Of a DNA stretch of 24,659 nt, positions 7,768-19,196 are shown in pieces. Where the stretch lies: the NCBI GenBank assembly GCA_030145595.1, contig JAQYVG010000009.1, forward strand, positions 1 to 24,659, written 5' to 3'. Positions within the stretch are counted from its first letter, which is position 1. Each line of letters starts with the position of its first letter. Both the position numbers and the translations under genes were made by a program. The notes beneath the pieces are model-generated. The model was not told the origin of the DNA. It searched no databases and saw only the letters and a program-made list of their open reading frames with translations. Origin of the DNA: Desulfobacterales bacterium (lineage in GTDB: Bacteria; Desulfobacterota; Desulfobacteria; Desulfobacterales; UBA11574).

Positions 7768-8481
7768 GTGAAAAATACTATTTTATTATTGTTTGCCGGT
7801 TTGTTGTTGTTCCACGGGCCAGTTCTCGCCTTGGAAACCATAATTGCCAACGGCGTTGAAGGTTCAGCTGACGCAAAGGCTGGATTTGCTGTTGTCAGAG
7901 AAGCATACAAACAGATTGGATATGAAATCGACATGAAATGGTTGCCCGGGGCAACAGCGCTGGAAAGATCCAATTCCGGCGAGGTTGATGCCGAACTTCA
8001 GAGGATTGATGGAATATCCAGGAAATTTCCAAATCTCATCCAGGTTCCTATACCAATTAATTTTCTCCAGGGATCTGTTTTTGCAACAAATGTCTCTTTC
8101 CCTGTGACCGGTTGGTACAGCCTGAAACCTTATAGAATTGGGATCGTGAAGGGCATTATATTTGCGAAGCAGGGCACCGAGGGTATGGATGTCAAAGTGG
8201 CTGATTCCTATCCGGATTTATTGAAACTTCTTGCCAATGGCCTCGTTGATGTCGCCGTTATGCCACGGATTAACGGGCTTGCTGCAATCAAGGATCAGGA
8301 AATAAAAGGGATCAAAGAATTGGAAGGAGTATTGGAAACGCTGTTTCTCTATCATTATGTCCATACAAAAAATGAAACAATAGTTTCCAAGCTGGAAAAA
8401 GTGTTGAAACAGATGCTTCTTGACGGCACGACCAGACGTTTACGGGATGAGGCATACTCAAAACTCCTATCTGAAGAATAA
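7768..8481 (+). CDS. periplasmic solute-binding protein (SBP_bac_3-like)
   Basis: This is a predicted exported solute-binding protein of the amino-acid-binding (SBP_bac_3/PBPb) fold. I place the start at the GTG at 7768: AAGGAG (7756-7761) lies six bases upstream, and translation from there begins with a clean signal peptide, MKNTILLLFAGLLLFHGPVLA, cut before LETI. The mature protein shows the two-lobe order. There is an early ATALERSNSGEVDAEL segment, the hinge-side PYRIGIVKGIIFAKQG, then LLANGLVDVAVMPRINGLAA and a C-terminal helix ending LLSEE. No permease or ATPase gene is nearby. Instead it lies five bases from the start of a hybrid sensor kinase, so it may feed that sensor rather than import a solute. 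An ATG at 7747 would add seven residues but has no ribosome site. Confidence 0.75.
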   Translation: MKNTILLLFAGLLLFHGPVLALETIIANGVEGSADAKAGFAVVREAYKQIGYEIDMKWLPGATALERSNSGEVDAELQRIDGISRKFPNLIQVPIPINFLQGSVFATNVSFPVTGWYSLKPYRIGIVKGIIFAKQGTEGMDVKVADSYPDLLKLLANGLVDVAVMPRINGLAAIKDQEIKGIKELEGVLETLFLYHYVHTKNETIVSKLEKVLKQMLLDGTTRRLRDEAYSKLLSEE

Positions 8482-8486
8482 TTGAT

Positions 8487-12651
<4,165 letters not shown>

Positions 12652-12662
<11 letters not shown>

Positions 12663-12710
12663 ATATTTGTTTACCTTTTGTTTCCAATCATTTATGTTAA
12701 TATCCTAAAT
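12652..12710. repeat. 13-bp direct repeat pair
   Basis: TAATATCCTAAAT occurs at 12652-12664, spanning the kinase stop codon, and again exactly at 12698-12710, just before the STAS gene. The spacing of 33 bases suggests a small local duplication or slippage product, or a pair of protein-binding sites. It is AT-rich, so chance cannot be excluded. Confidence 0.4.
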
Positions 12711-12742
12711 GATGGCGAGCAATCAATTAAAAAGGATCAGGA

Positions 12743-13078
12743 ATGGAAATTACCCACAAAGAAGAAAGCGGCATTTTGCTTATAGCCTTAAAAGGCCGGT
12801 TGGACGGTTCAACTGTTCAGAGTGCTGAAAGATCGATTAATGAAATATTGGGAAGAGGCAGTGATCGACTGTTGTTTGATTTCAGTGAACTCGAATACCT
12901 GAGTAGCGGCGGGCTGCGGGTCATTTTAAGTGCGGCCAAGGAAATCAAACGTCGGGCAGGCCGGATCGTTCTTTGTGCCATGCAAAATTACGTAAAAGAG
13001 ATTTTCGAAGTCAGCGGGTTTACAGCGATCATTCCCATAAAAGATACGGTCGAATCCGGAATTGCGGAATTGCAGTGA
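12743..13078 (+). CDS. STAS-domain anti-sigma factor antagonist (SpoIIAA/RsbV-like)
   Basis: This is a single STAS domain of 111 residues. In partner-switching systems, unphosphorylated STAS protein binds the RsbW/SpoIIAB kinase and frees its target, while phosphorylation on a conserved serine blocks this. The sequence has the expected layout. It has an N-terminal strand ILLIALKGRLDGSTVQ, the strand LLFDFSEL, and the phospho-site loop YLSSGGLRVIL with Ser54/Ser55 at the right place. The C-terminal part reads GFTAIIPIKDTVESGIAEL. A ribosome-site-like AAAGGATCAGGA precedes the ATG. It lies 24 bases before a REC-PP2C phosphatase gene that could dephosphorylate it. An RsbW-like kinase is encoded at 17634-18059. 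MlaB is also a STAS protein and the first Mla operon lacks one, so an MlaB role is the alternative. Confidence 0.85.
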   Translation: MEITHKEESGILLIALKGRLDGSTVQSAERSINEILGRGSDRLLFDFSELEYLSSGGLRVILSAAKEIKRRAGRIVLCAMQNYVKEIFEVSGFTAIIPIKDTVESGIAELQ

Positions 13079-13102
13079 ACCATTTTAAATTTAAAAAGAT
13101 CG

Positions 13103-14269
13103 ATGAATACAGACCAAATGATGAGTGATGACCACACACAAAAAGAATCCATTTTATTGGTGGATGACAACCCCATCAACCTTCAAGTTCTATTTCAGAC
13201 CCTCGAGGGTATGGGATGCAGAATGCTGGTGGCCAAAGATGGCCAAACAGCTCTTACCATTGCTGACAAGAAATTGCCGGATTTGATTTTGTTGGACATT
13301 ATGATGCCTGGAATGGACGGCTATGAAGTGTGTCGTCGGTTAAAAAGCCGGCCGTTAACCCAAAATATTCCGGTTATTTTTCTTTCAGCTCTGAGTGAAA
13401 CAGAAGATAAAGTAAAAGGACTGAACATCGGGGCCGTTGATTATATAACCAAACCGTTCCAGCCCGAAGAAGTGATTGCACGGGTAAACACCCATTTGAC
13501 CATCCATCGCTTAAAAAGTGAAGTCCAAACCCAAAAAGATCAGCTCGAACAGGAACTTAAAACGGTTTCAGACTTACAGTGCGATCTTTTGCCTGAAAAA
13601 CTGCCGGATATTGACGGACTTGAACTGGCGGTCTATTACGAAACCAGCCGCTACGCGGGTGGTGATTACTATGACTTTTCTGAAATGCCCGATAATCGTC
13701 TCGGCATTTTAATGGCTGACGCCGAGGGACACAGCGCGCCTGCAGCCGTGCGCATGGCAATGACCCGTGCGTTGTTTTCCGCTTATCCAAGCGCACCTTC
13801 CGACCCTGCTGATGTTTTGACATACCTGAATCGACATCTTTGCAAGGTCGTCGAACCGAGTTTTATCACGGCGTTGTATATGGTTTATGATGCCCATCAG
13901 CAATTGATGCAAATGGCAAATGCCGGTCATCCGCCGCCGTTGATCTACCACGTCTCAGATGGTGCTGTCACAACGTGGTCGATGAGGGGTCTTTTCCCCA
14001 TGGGCATCGATCTTTACGATCATGTACCGGTGAGTGAAAAAAAGCTGGAAAAAGGTGACCGGCTGCTTTTATATACCGATGGGGTTACCGAGAGATTTAA
14101 TCCCGCAGGGGAGATGTATGGCGAACAGCGCCTCATTAAACAGTTTGCAGCAGGCCCTGCCGGCAATACCAAAGACATCTTGGATGGAATCATATATGAT
14201 GTTGAAAAATTTGCCGACGGTCAAAGCGCGGACGATGATCAGGTGTTGTTGGTTGTCGTTGTTGAATAG
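13103..14269 (+). CDS. response regulator with PP2C (SpoIIE/RsbU-type) phosphatase output
   Basis: This is a 388-residue two-domain protein: an N-terminal receiver and a C-terminal serine phosphatase. The receiver has the acidic pair Asp21-Asp22, phospho-acceptor Asp65 in LDIMMPGMDGYEV, the switch residue in FLSAL and the Lys in ITKPF. A coiled linker (about 136-165) follows. The PP2C domain shows metal-binding GGDYYDF (Asp188), MADAEGHSAPAAVRMAMTRA, ANAGHPPPLIY, LLLYTDGVTERF and the terminal DDDQVLLVVV. It is expected to receive phosphate from the upstream Hpt-bearing kinase and to dephosphorylate the STAS protein encoded just before it. The 24-base gap to the STAS gene suggests co-transcription. 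Substrate pairing is inferred from context and the known RsbU/SpoIIE scheme. Confidence 0.9.
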   Translation: MNTDQMMSDDHTQKESILLVDDNPINLQVLFQTLEGMGCRMLVAKDGQTALTIADKKLPDLILLDIMMPGMDGYEVCRRLKSRPLTQNIPVIFLSALSETEDKVKGLNIGAVDYITKPFQPEEVIARVNTHLTIHRLKSEVQTQKDQLEQELKTVSDLQCDLLPEKLPDIDGLELAVYYETSRYAGGDYYDFSEMPDNRLGILMADAEGHSAPAAVRMAMTRALFSAYPSAPSDPADVLTYLNRHLCKVVEPSFITALYMVYDAHQQLMQMANAGHPPPLIYHVSDGAVTTWSMRGLFPMGIDLYDHVPVSEKKLEKGDRLLLYTDGVTERFNPAGEMYGEQRLIKQFAAGPAGNTKDILDGIIYDVEKFADGQSADDDQVLLVVVVE

Positions 14270-14297
14270 CACCCTGAATTAGTGACTTTTTGCGAGA

Positions 14298-14343
14298 CTA
14301 TCCTAATAGAGCGTGAACATAATCGAGAGAATCATTTAGGGTA
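14298..14343 (+). repeat. dispersed repeat, copy D (diverged)
   Basis: The segment 14298-14330 (TATCCTAATAGAGCGTGAAC and onward) aligns with copy A in the same orientation at roughly 80 percent by eye. It is followed by TTTAGGGTA, the inverted complement of the repeat's first bases. It starts 29 bases after the phosphatase stop codon and precedes mlaE, again at a unit boundary. Confidence 0.5.
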
Positions 14344-14364
14344 GAAAACAAAGGAATTGCGTAA

Positions 14365-15198
14365 ATGTCATCAGAAGATCAAGCATCCTCGGCCTCACGG
14401 ACCCCTGAGTCGGGTATAACGAGGTTTTTCAATCTATTTGGCTTAAGGGTCATTCGTCTCAACAACAACCTTGGAGCGATAGCCGTTTTTTTCTTTCGTT
14501 CCTTTGTGATGATCTTCAGGCCCAAGCAGATCCCGGAGATTGTACAGCAGATTTATTTTATCGGAGCCAAGTCAGCCCAGATTGTGATGCTGGTCGGTTT
14601 TTTTACGGGCATGGTTCTGGGGCTGCAGCTTTACTACGTGCTCATTAAATTTGGTTCTGCCGGCGTGCTGGGCACCGCTGTTGCGCTTTCTTTGATTCGG
14701 GAGCTGGGTCCGGTATTGACGGCGATCATGATCACGGCGCGCGCCGGGTCGTCCATGACCGCCGAAATCGGTATCCAGCGCATCTCGGAACAGATCGACG
14801 CGCTTTACACCATGCGTATCGATCCATTGGGCTATCTGGTCAGCCCGCGGATTGTGGCCAGCATCATCAGCTTTCCGATTCTAACCGCCTTGTTTGATCT
14901 TATCGGCATCATCGGGGGGTGGGTGAGCGGCTGCGTTCTATTGGGCGTCAACTCAGGATCTTACTTTTCCCGAGTGATATCCAGCACGGCCATGGAGGAT
15001 ATTACCGGCGGATTCATCAAATCAGTTGTCTTTGCCGTTTTAGTGGTCACCATCTGCTGTTTTCAGGGGTTTTTCACCCACATGCGCACGGACAGCTACG
15101 GCGCCAAAAGCGTCAGTTATTCGACTACCTCGGCCGTGGTTTTGTCTTGTGTCATGATTCTGATTTCAGATTACACCGTCACCGCTTTCATTTTATAA
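14365..15198 (+). CDS. mlaE: MlaE-type lipid ABC transporter permease
   Basis: This is the inner-membrane permease of an Mla (maintenance of lipid asymmetry) phospholipid transporter, 277 residues. The family hallmarks are clear: GMVLGLQLYYVL, then ALSLIRELGPVLTAIMITAR, then the coupling-region AGSSMTAEIGIQRISEQIDA and the RIDPLGYLVSPRIVA block. Four or five further hydrophobic helices follow, up to the C-terminal SDYTVTAFIL. AAGGA at 14351-14355 lies nine bases before the ATG. It is the first gene of a compact mlaEFDC operon, 12 bases from mlaF. There is no N-terminal STAS domain, unlike the second permease at 19197-20324. Confidence 0.92.
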   Translation: MSSEDQASSASRTPESGITRFFNLFGLRVIRLNNNLGAIAVFFFRSFVMIFRPKQIPEIVQQIYFIGAKSAQIVMLVGFFTGMVLGLQLYYVLIKFGSAGVLGTAVALSLIRELGPVLTAIMITARAGSSMTAEIGIQRISEQIDALYTMRIDPLGYLVSPRIVASIISFPILTALFDLIGIIGGWVSGCVLLGVNSGSYFSRVISSTAMEDITGGFIKSVVFAVLVVTICCFQGFFTHMRTDSYGAKSVSYSTTSAVVLSCVMILISDYTVTAFIL

Positions 15199-15210
15199 AG
15201 AGATTTTACA

Positions 15211-16467
15211 ATGGAAAAAGAACCTTTAATTGAATTTCAGAAAGTCACCAAACGCTTTGACACGCGTACGATTCTCGACCAGGTGGATCTCAAGATTTAC
15301 GAAGGTGAGGTCACCACCATCATCGGTCTGAGCGGAACCGGCAAGAGTGTAACACTCAAGCATATTATCGGCCTGCTTTCGCCCGACGAAGGACAAATCC
15401 TGTACCGCGGAAAACCGCTAGGACAGATGACCAAAACGGAATGGAATGAATACATCGGTCGAATCAGCTACATGTTTCAGAACAATGCCTTGTTCGATTC
15501 CATGACCGTGTTCGAGAATGTGGCGCTGCCGTTGCGCCAAAAAACGGGTTTAAATAAAAAGGCGATTGAAGAGAAAGCCATGGCCCGCATCAAACAGACC
15601 GAGCTGACCGAGGAGGCCCACAAATATCCGTCAGAGCTATCCGGCGGCATGCAAAAGCGTGCGGCACTGGCCCGTGCTTTGGTCACCGACCCCCAGATTG
15701 TCCTGTTCGATGAGCCGACCACAGGGCAGGACCCGGTCCGTAAAAACGCGATTTTGGGGATGGTGGCCCAAAATCAAAAGAAGTTTGGATTCACGGCGGT
15801 TTTAATTTCCCATGAAATTCCGGACGTGTTTTTTATATCCAACCGAATTCTGGCATTGTATGACAAAAAAATTGTTTTCGAGGGGCCTCCTGAAGAATTT
15901 GAGAGTCTGGATCATCCCTTTTTGGATGAACTGGTTGGGAGTCTTGAAGGTCTTCAGCAGGAGCTGACCGGTCTTTATTCCAGGCGCCATTTCAAAGTGC
16001 GGTATCAGACGGACTTTGCCAGACGCAACCCCAATGACACTTATGTGGCGGCAGTTTTTAAACTTGAAGATATGGATGCGATCGGTGAACGCATCGGCCA
16101 TGATGCCGCCCAGCAGGTCATGCGGGCCATAGGTTCATATATATCGAAACACTTTGGGAAAGTGGGCGCGTTTTCGTCCCGCCAGACCATTGATGAGTTT
16201 GGAACCGTGCTTCCTTTTTCGAACATGGAAGAAGCCGGGCGCATATTGGCCGACTTTACCGATGATTTTCAAAAACATGGCATGAAAGGATTGGAATGCA
16301 CGATAGATGGGCCGTCGACGGAGGAAAATATTTGTGAATTGACGGTGTCGGCAGGTATGGCTCCGGGTAAGCCCCAGGTGGAAGTGGAATCGATTATGGA
16401 GTTTGCGCGCTATAAGCAAGAACCCATCGCACGTTTTAAGTGCTCCTTTGGAGGTATTATGAAATGA
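15211..16467 (+). CDS. mlaF: MlaF-type ATPase fused to a degenerate GGDEF-like domain
   Basis: Residues 1 to about 248 form a normal MlaF ATPase. It has Walker A GLSGTGKS at 39-46, a Q-loop in MFQNNALFDSM, the signature ELSGGMQKRAALARAL, Walker B IVLFDEPTTGQD and the switch His in ISHEIPD. MlaF usually ends near here (about 270 residues). This protein continues for some 165 residues that align by eye with a GGDEF domain. ELTGLYSRRHF (from 251) matches the opening DxLTGLxNRRxF. EDMDAIGERIGHDAAQQVM (from about 286) matches the metal/substrate helix. RQTIDEF (324-330) sits where GG[DE]EF belongs. The GG pair is gone, so cyclase activity is unlikely; a nucleotide-binding or structural role is possible. 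The stop overlaps the mlaD start (ATGA). The ATPase call is secure, and the GGDEF likeness is moderate. Confidence 0.88.
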   Translation: MEKEPLIEFQKVTKRFDTRTILDQVDLKIYEGEVTTIIGLSGTGKSVTLKHIIGLLSPDEGQILYRGKPLGQMTKTEWNEYIGRISYMFQNNALFDSMTVFENVALPLRQKTGLNKKAIEEKAMARIKQTELTEEAHKYPSELSGGMQKRAALARALVTDPQIVLFDEPTTGQDPVRKNAILGMVAQNQKKFGFTAVLISHEIPDVFFISNRILALYDKKIVFEGPPEEFESLDHPFLDELVGSLEGLQQELTGLYSRRHFKVRYQTDFARRNPNDTYVAAVFKLEDMDAIGERIGHDAAQQVMRAIGSYISKHFGKVGAFSSRQTIDEFGTVLPFSNMEEAGRILADFTDDFQKHGMKGLECTIDGPSTEENICELTVSAGMAPGKPQVEVESIMEFARYKQEPIARFKCSFGGIMK

Positions 16468-16919
16468 AAAAATATTCAAGCGAAACAGTGGTAGGTGTTT
16501 TTGTCGTGGTCGGTTTGCTGTGCATCGGATACATGACCGTCAAACTGGGCAATGTGGGCATTTTGGGTGATAATGCGTATGTGTTGAAAGCCCGTTTTAA
16601 CAAAGTCACCGGTTTGCGTGTGGGCAATGCGGTAAGCATGCTCGGTTTGGAGATCGGTCAAGTGACGGGCTTTTCCATTGATCAGGAGCAGCAGGTGGCG
16701 ATTGTGGAAATGAAGATCGACAAAGATATAAAGGTCTACGATGATGCGATTGCTTCCATTAAAACCGAAGGCTTGATTGGTGACAAATTCGTAGAGATCG
16801 ATGTGGGCGGCGGCGGTGACGAGTTGAAATCAGGCGACACCATTACAGATACGGAATCTCCGGTGGATATCCAGGAGCTTATCAGCAAATATGCTTTTGG
16901 CGATGTGGAGAAAAAATAA
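16464..16919 (+). CDS. mlaD: MlaD-type MCE-domain lipid carrier protein
   Basis: This is a predicted inner-membrane-anchored MCE protein that forms the periplasmic ring on the Mla transporter; 151 residues from the chosen start. One TM helix (about 8-26, TVVGVFVVVGLLCIGYMTV) is followed by the MCE domain: LKARFNKVTGLRVGNAVSMLG, then GLEIGQVTGFSI, then IKTEGLIGDKFVEIDVGG and the closing LKSGDTITDTESPVDIQELI. I choose the ATG at 16464 because it overlaps the mlaF stop as ATGA. GGAGG (16450-16454) also lies nine bases upstream. A start at 16440 would put extra residues before the anchor and has no ribosome site. The length matches the short, single-MCE MlaD class. Confidence 0.9.
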   Translation: MKKYSSETVVGVFVVVGLLCIGYMTVKLGNVGILGDNAYVLKARFNKVTGLRVGNAVSMLGLEIGQVTGFSIDQEQQVAIVEMKIDKDIKVYDDAIASIKTEGLIGDKFVEIDVGGGGDELKSGDTITDTESPVDIQELISKYAFGDVEKK

Positions 16920-16936
16920 ACTTGGAGGAGAACAAT

Positions 16937-17533
16937 ATGAGATTGAAATCAATTTGGATCTGTTTGGTCATTCTGGTGTTAATCCCCTTTCAGGTTTATG
17001 CGCGTAGTCCCATGGAAACCACGGAAACCGAAGTCAAGAAAATACTCGCAGTTTTAGGGGATCAGAGCTTGACCGGTGAAGCGGGTACAACAGCCAAGAA
17101 AGAAAAACTGCGGGTAATTTTTGATGATATCTTCGATTATGCCGTGCTGTCAAAACGCACCCTTGGGCACAACTGGAAAAAACTCGACACGGAGCAACAG
17201 AATGAGTTCGTAGAACTTTATCGCAAACTGCTTGACAGTGTTTATATGGACCGGCTTTTGGCTTACAAGGACGAGAACGTGGTTTTCTCCAAGGAAAGAA
17301 TGATTACGGAGAAAAGGGCCGAGGTATTCAGCAACATTGTAACCAGCGACAAGAAAATACCCATAGACTACAGGCTGATCTTAAAAAAGAATCAATGGAA
17401 GGTTTACGATATCATCATCGAAGGCGTAAGCTTGGTTAAAAACTACCGTTCTCAGTTTAATGCCATTCTTTCTAAAAATGAACCGGAAGAGCTGCTCAAA
17501 ATTTTGCGTGAAAAGACGAAGGCAAAAGAGTAA
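16937..17533 (+). CDS. mlaC: MlaC-type periplasmic phospholipid shuttle
   Basis: This is the predicted periplasmic lipid carrier that ferries phospholipid between the outer-membrane complex and MlaFED; 198 residues. The signal peptide MRLKSIWICLVILVLIPFQVYA is cut before RSPM. The mature protein shows the family order: ETEVKKILAVLGDQ, then LRVIFDDIFDYAVLSKRTLGHNW, then FVELYRKLLDSVYMDRLL. It closes with the diagnostic QWKVYDIIIEGVSLVKNYRSQFN. The ATG at 16937 is preceded by GGAGGAG with a six-base spacer; the TTG at 16922 lies before that site and is rejected. It is the last gene of the operon and converges on the RsbW-like gene, with a 100-base gap in which I see no convincing terminator. 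Confidence 0.92.
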   Translation: MRLKSIWICLVILVLIPFQVYARSPMETTETEVKKILAVLGDQSLTGEAGTTAKKEKLRVIFDDIFDYAVLSKRTLGHNWKKLDTEQQNEFVELYRKLLDSVYMDRLLAYKDENVVFSKERMITEKRAEVFSNIVTSDKKIPIDYRLILKKNQWKVYDIIIEGVSLVKNYRSQFNAILSKNEPEELLKILREKTKAKE

Positions 17534-17633
17534 CAACGGGCCCCAACTTTCGGCCAAGTGAAATTTAAAACCGCTGCCAAACCAAGAAAGAGACCCTATG
17601 AGAAACGATTGAACCACTGCAAAGGTTTCATGG

Positions 17634-18059
17634 TTAGGTTTCTAATATAACTTTTGTAAGGATCAAAATATTTTTATCTCCACGCCTTTCATAAACAACA
17701 TCTTTGGTAAAATGTTTTGCAAGGTGAACACCGAGACTGCCGATACAGCGCTCCTCGAGAGGACTATCAAGATCAGGACTTTTGGCCTCCAGCGGATTAA
17801 AGGGAATTCCGTCATCTTCGATACGCATAGTAAGGGTTCCGTGATCATATGAAATCTTTATCTTGATCCAATGTTCGGCATCGTCTCTATAGCCGTAAGA
17901 TATGATATTGGTGAAGAGTTCCTCGGAGACAAGATCGATTTCACATTGACATTTTTTAGACAGCCCAAATTGAACACAGAAATTTTCCAGGTTTTGGAGC
18001 AGCGTATCCAATTCGGACAAATTGTTTTTGAGCTTGAATGATATTTTGTGTTCCGGCAT
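17634..18059 (-). CDS. RsbW/SpoIIAB-like anti-sigma serine kinase (GHKL ATPase)
   Basis: This is a predicted ATP-binding anti-sigma factor kinase of 141 residues, the normal size for the family. The GHKL motifs are visible: the N box IDLVSEELFTNIISYGY (Glu46/Glu47, Asn51), the G1 box IEDDGIPFNPLE and the G2 box GSLGVHLAKHF. The N-terminal EHKISFKLKNNLSELDTLL strand-helix is typical. I start at the ATG at 18059 (MPEHK), since a longer frame to 18149 only reads into GC-rich palindromic sequence. An AAGG lies about nine bases before the ATG. It is transcribed towards mlaC. It is the natural partner of the STAS protein (12743-13078) and the REC-PP2C phosphatase, although no sigma factor gene is in the window, so its final target is unknown. 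Confidence 0.85.
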   Translation of the reverse strand: MPEHKISFKLKNNLSELDTLLQNLENFCVQFGLSKKCQCEIDLVSEELFTNIISYGYRDDAEHWIKIKISYDHGTLTMRIEDDGIPFNPLEAKSPDLDSPLEERCIGSLGVHLAKHFTKDVVYERRGDKNILILTKVILET

Positions 18060-18113
18060 GGTAGGTGACCTTGAGATCTTGAGACCTTTGTAAAACCGCC
18101 CCTTTTGCTCTCC

Positions 18114-18172
18114 GAGGCGTAGGCTCGCCTCTACGAGCCGGAGGCCCAATTCCGGCGTCCCCGCTGAGCGGG
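18114..18172. repeat. GC-rich cluster of overlapping hairpins
   Basis: Several short perfect inverted repeats overlap: GAGGCG/CGCCTC (18114-18131), GGCTCG/CGAGCC (18122-18139), CCGGA/TCCGG (18138-18155) and the palindrome CCCGCTGAGCGGG (18160-18172). The base composition is far more GC-rich than its surroundings. It lies upstream of the RsbW-like gene. It resembles a REP-type intergenic element. No second copy was seen in the window. Confidence 0.5.
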
Positions 18173-18281
18173 ATCTTCGCTACGCTACGGCAGCTCAACA
18201 TTTTGCACGAAGTGGAGCTTTAGCTCTATCCTCGAAATACTCAATGTATGTCTGTGGTTAAAATTTTCATTTTCCTTGGAC

Positions 18282-18324
18282 TTGCCCCCCGATTAAATTT
18301 TAAAAGATTTAACGGGGCAGGCAA
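18282..18324. repeat. long bulged hairpin
   Basis: TTGCC at 18282-18286 pairs with GGCAA at 18320-18324. Inside, CCCCG pairs with CGGGG and TTAAAT with ATTTAA, giving about 16 base pairs with two small bulges and an AT loop. There is no immediate T-tract on either strand, so I do not call it a terminator. The function is unknown. Confidence 0.5.
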
Positions 18325-18631
18325 AATTGAACATTTTTGAAATGCGACCTATGTCTTCGCTACTCGAAAATCAGCTAATCATGGTATAACGATGAACACC
18401 CAGACCATTAAGTGATCGGTCGTGAGTGTCCGTTTGAGAAATGCTGACCGTTTGGGTTCTTAACTATCTTACTACCAGTTCCCATTCAAAAACAAATAAA
18501 ATTATAATGATATCAAGTCGCCAAGCCAACCAATCCCTCGTCACTGATTTTATCCCTCAGCTTGTTTTATTAAGATTATCTGTTAAGGATTTGTTTAGTC
18601 AATGAAATAGTATGAAAATCAGTTGGCGCTG
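18325..18631. other. intergenic stretch without a recognisable gene
   Basis: I find no supported gene, RNA or convincing promoter between the bulged hairpin and the small minus-strand ORF. The sequence is AT-rich with frequent stops on both strands. Confidence 0.5.
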
Positions 18632-18766
18632 TCAAATGTCATCTTCACGATCCCGATTGTTCCGATCAGCTTCCATCTTTTTCTCAAGCTTCCTGCGCTT
18701 TCTTTTCTCCAACCCTTCCTCATAGGCAAAGCCCATGGCTCCTCCGAGAAAAATAGCATCTTTCAT
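18632..18766 (-). CDS. small charged hypothetical protein
   Basis: A 44-codon minus-strand ORF begins MKDAIFLGGAMGFAYEEG. It continues with a strongly basic and acidic helix (GLEKRKRRKLEKKMEADRNN) and ends DDI. The hydrophobic Gly-rich start followed by a charged helix looks like a real small protein or the N-terminal end of a longer one, not like random translation. No clear ribosome site precedes the ATG, and the frame upstream stays open for some codons, so the true start is uncertain. I cannot assign a function. Confidence 0.35.
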   Translation of the reverse strand: MKDAIFLGGAMGFAYEEGLEKRKRRKLEKKMEADRNNRDREDDI

Positions 18767-18798
18767 GGTAAATTCATCATCGGACCAAGCGACAGCAC

Positions 18799-19102
18799 TT
18801 GAGCAATATTGGCGCCACCCTCCGCGGAAACCTGAACGTTATCCAGAATCAGCTCAATCAGTGGCTGGAGGAGAGAATAGCCTACATGAAGCACCTGGGA
18901 CATGATCCCGCGTTGGTAGACCTCACCCGGAGTCTCCTGGAAGTGAAACCCCAAAAGCGCGCCTTACTGGCCTCTGATGCCCTGAAAGCGGCCAATCGAA
19001 AATCGAATGGGATGCCGAGTCATACCGAGATTACGTGGCGTCCCGGTCTACGGCGCCTGGCTCTGGAACCGCGATCTTGACATAGGGCTGGCATTTGTTT
19101 AA
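18799..19102 (+). pseudogene. decayed extracytoplasmic (dCache-type) sensor-domain fragment
   Basis: Reading from 18799, the frame gives TLRGNLNVIQNQLNQWLEER and DPALVDLTRSLLEV, which resemble the helical start of Cache sensor domains from kinases and cyclases. After ALLASDALKAA the sense moves to other frames. One reads AESYRDY near 19015. The third reads RGVPVYGAWLWNRDLDIGLAF before a stop at 19100-19102. The combined order (SYRDY, then RGVPVYGAWLW, then DIGLAF) is the classic end of such a domain. At least two frame breaks and the missing ends mark it as a remnant. It has no link to the small minus-strand ORF beside it. Confidence 0.5.
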
Positions 19103-19196
19103 GGTAATAATCGATTTCGGAAATTGAGCCAGTGCAATGGATAGCAAAACAAGAAAGCCGACCGGAATAGAGTCGTAAACCTTAAGGGAATATGTT

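Noticed and set aside
16251..16467. Active diguanylate cyclase at the MlaF C-terminus
   Set aside because: The signature reads TIDEF with no glycine pair, so catalysis is unlikely even if the fold is GGDEF.
17534..17633. Bidirectional terminator between mlaC and the RsbW-like gene
   Set aside because: Only weak, short inverted repeats are present and none is followed by a T-run.
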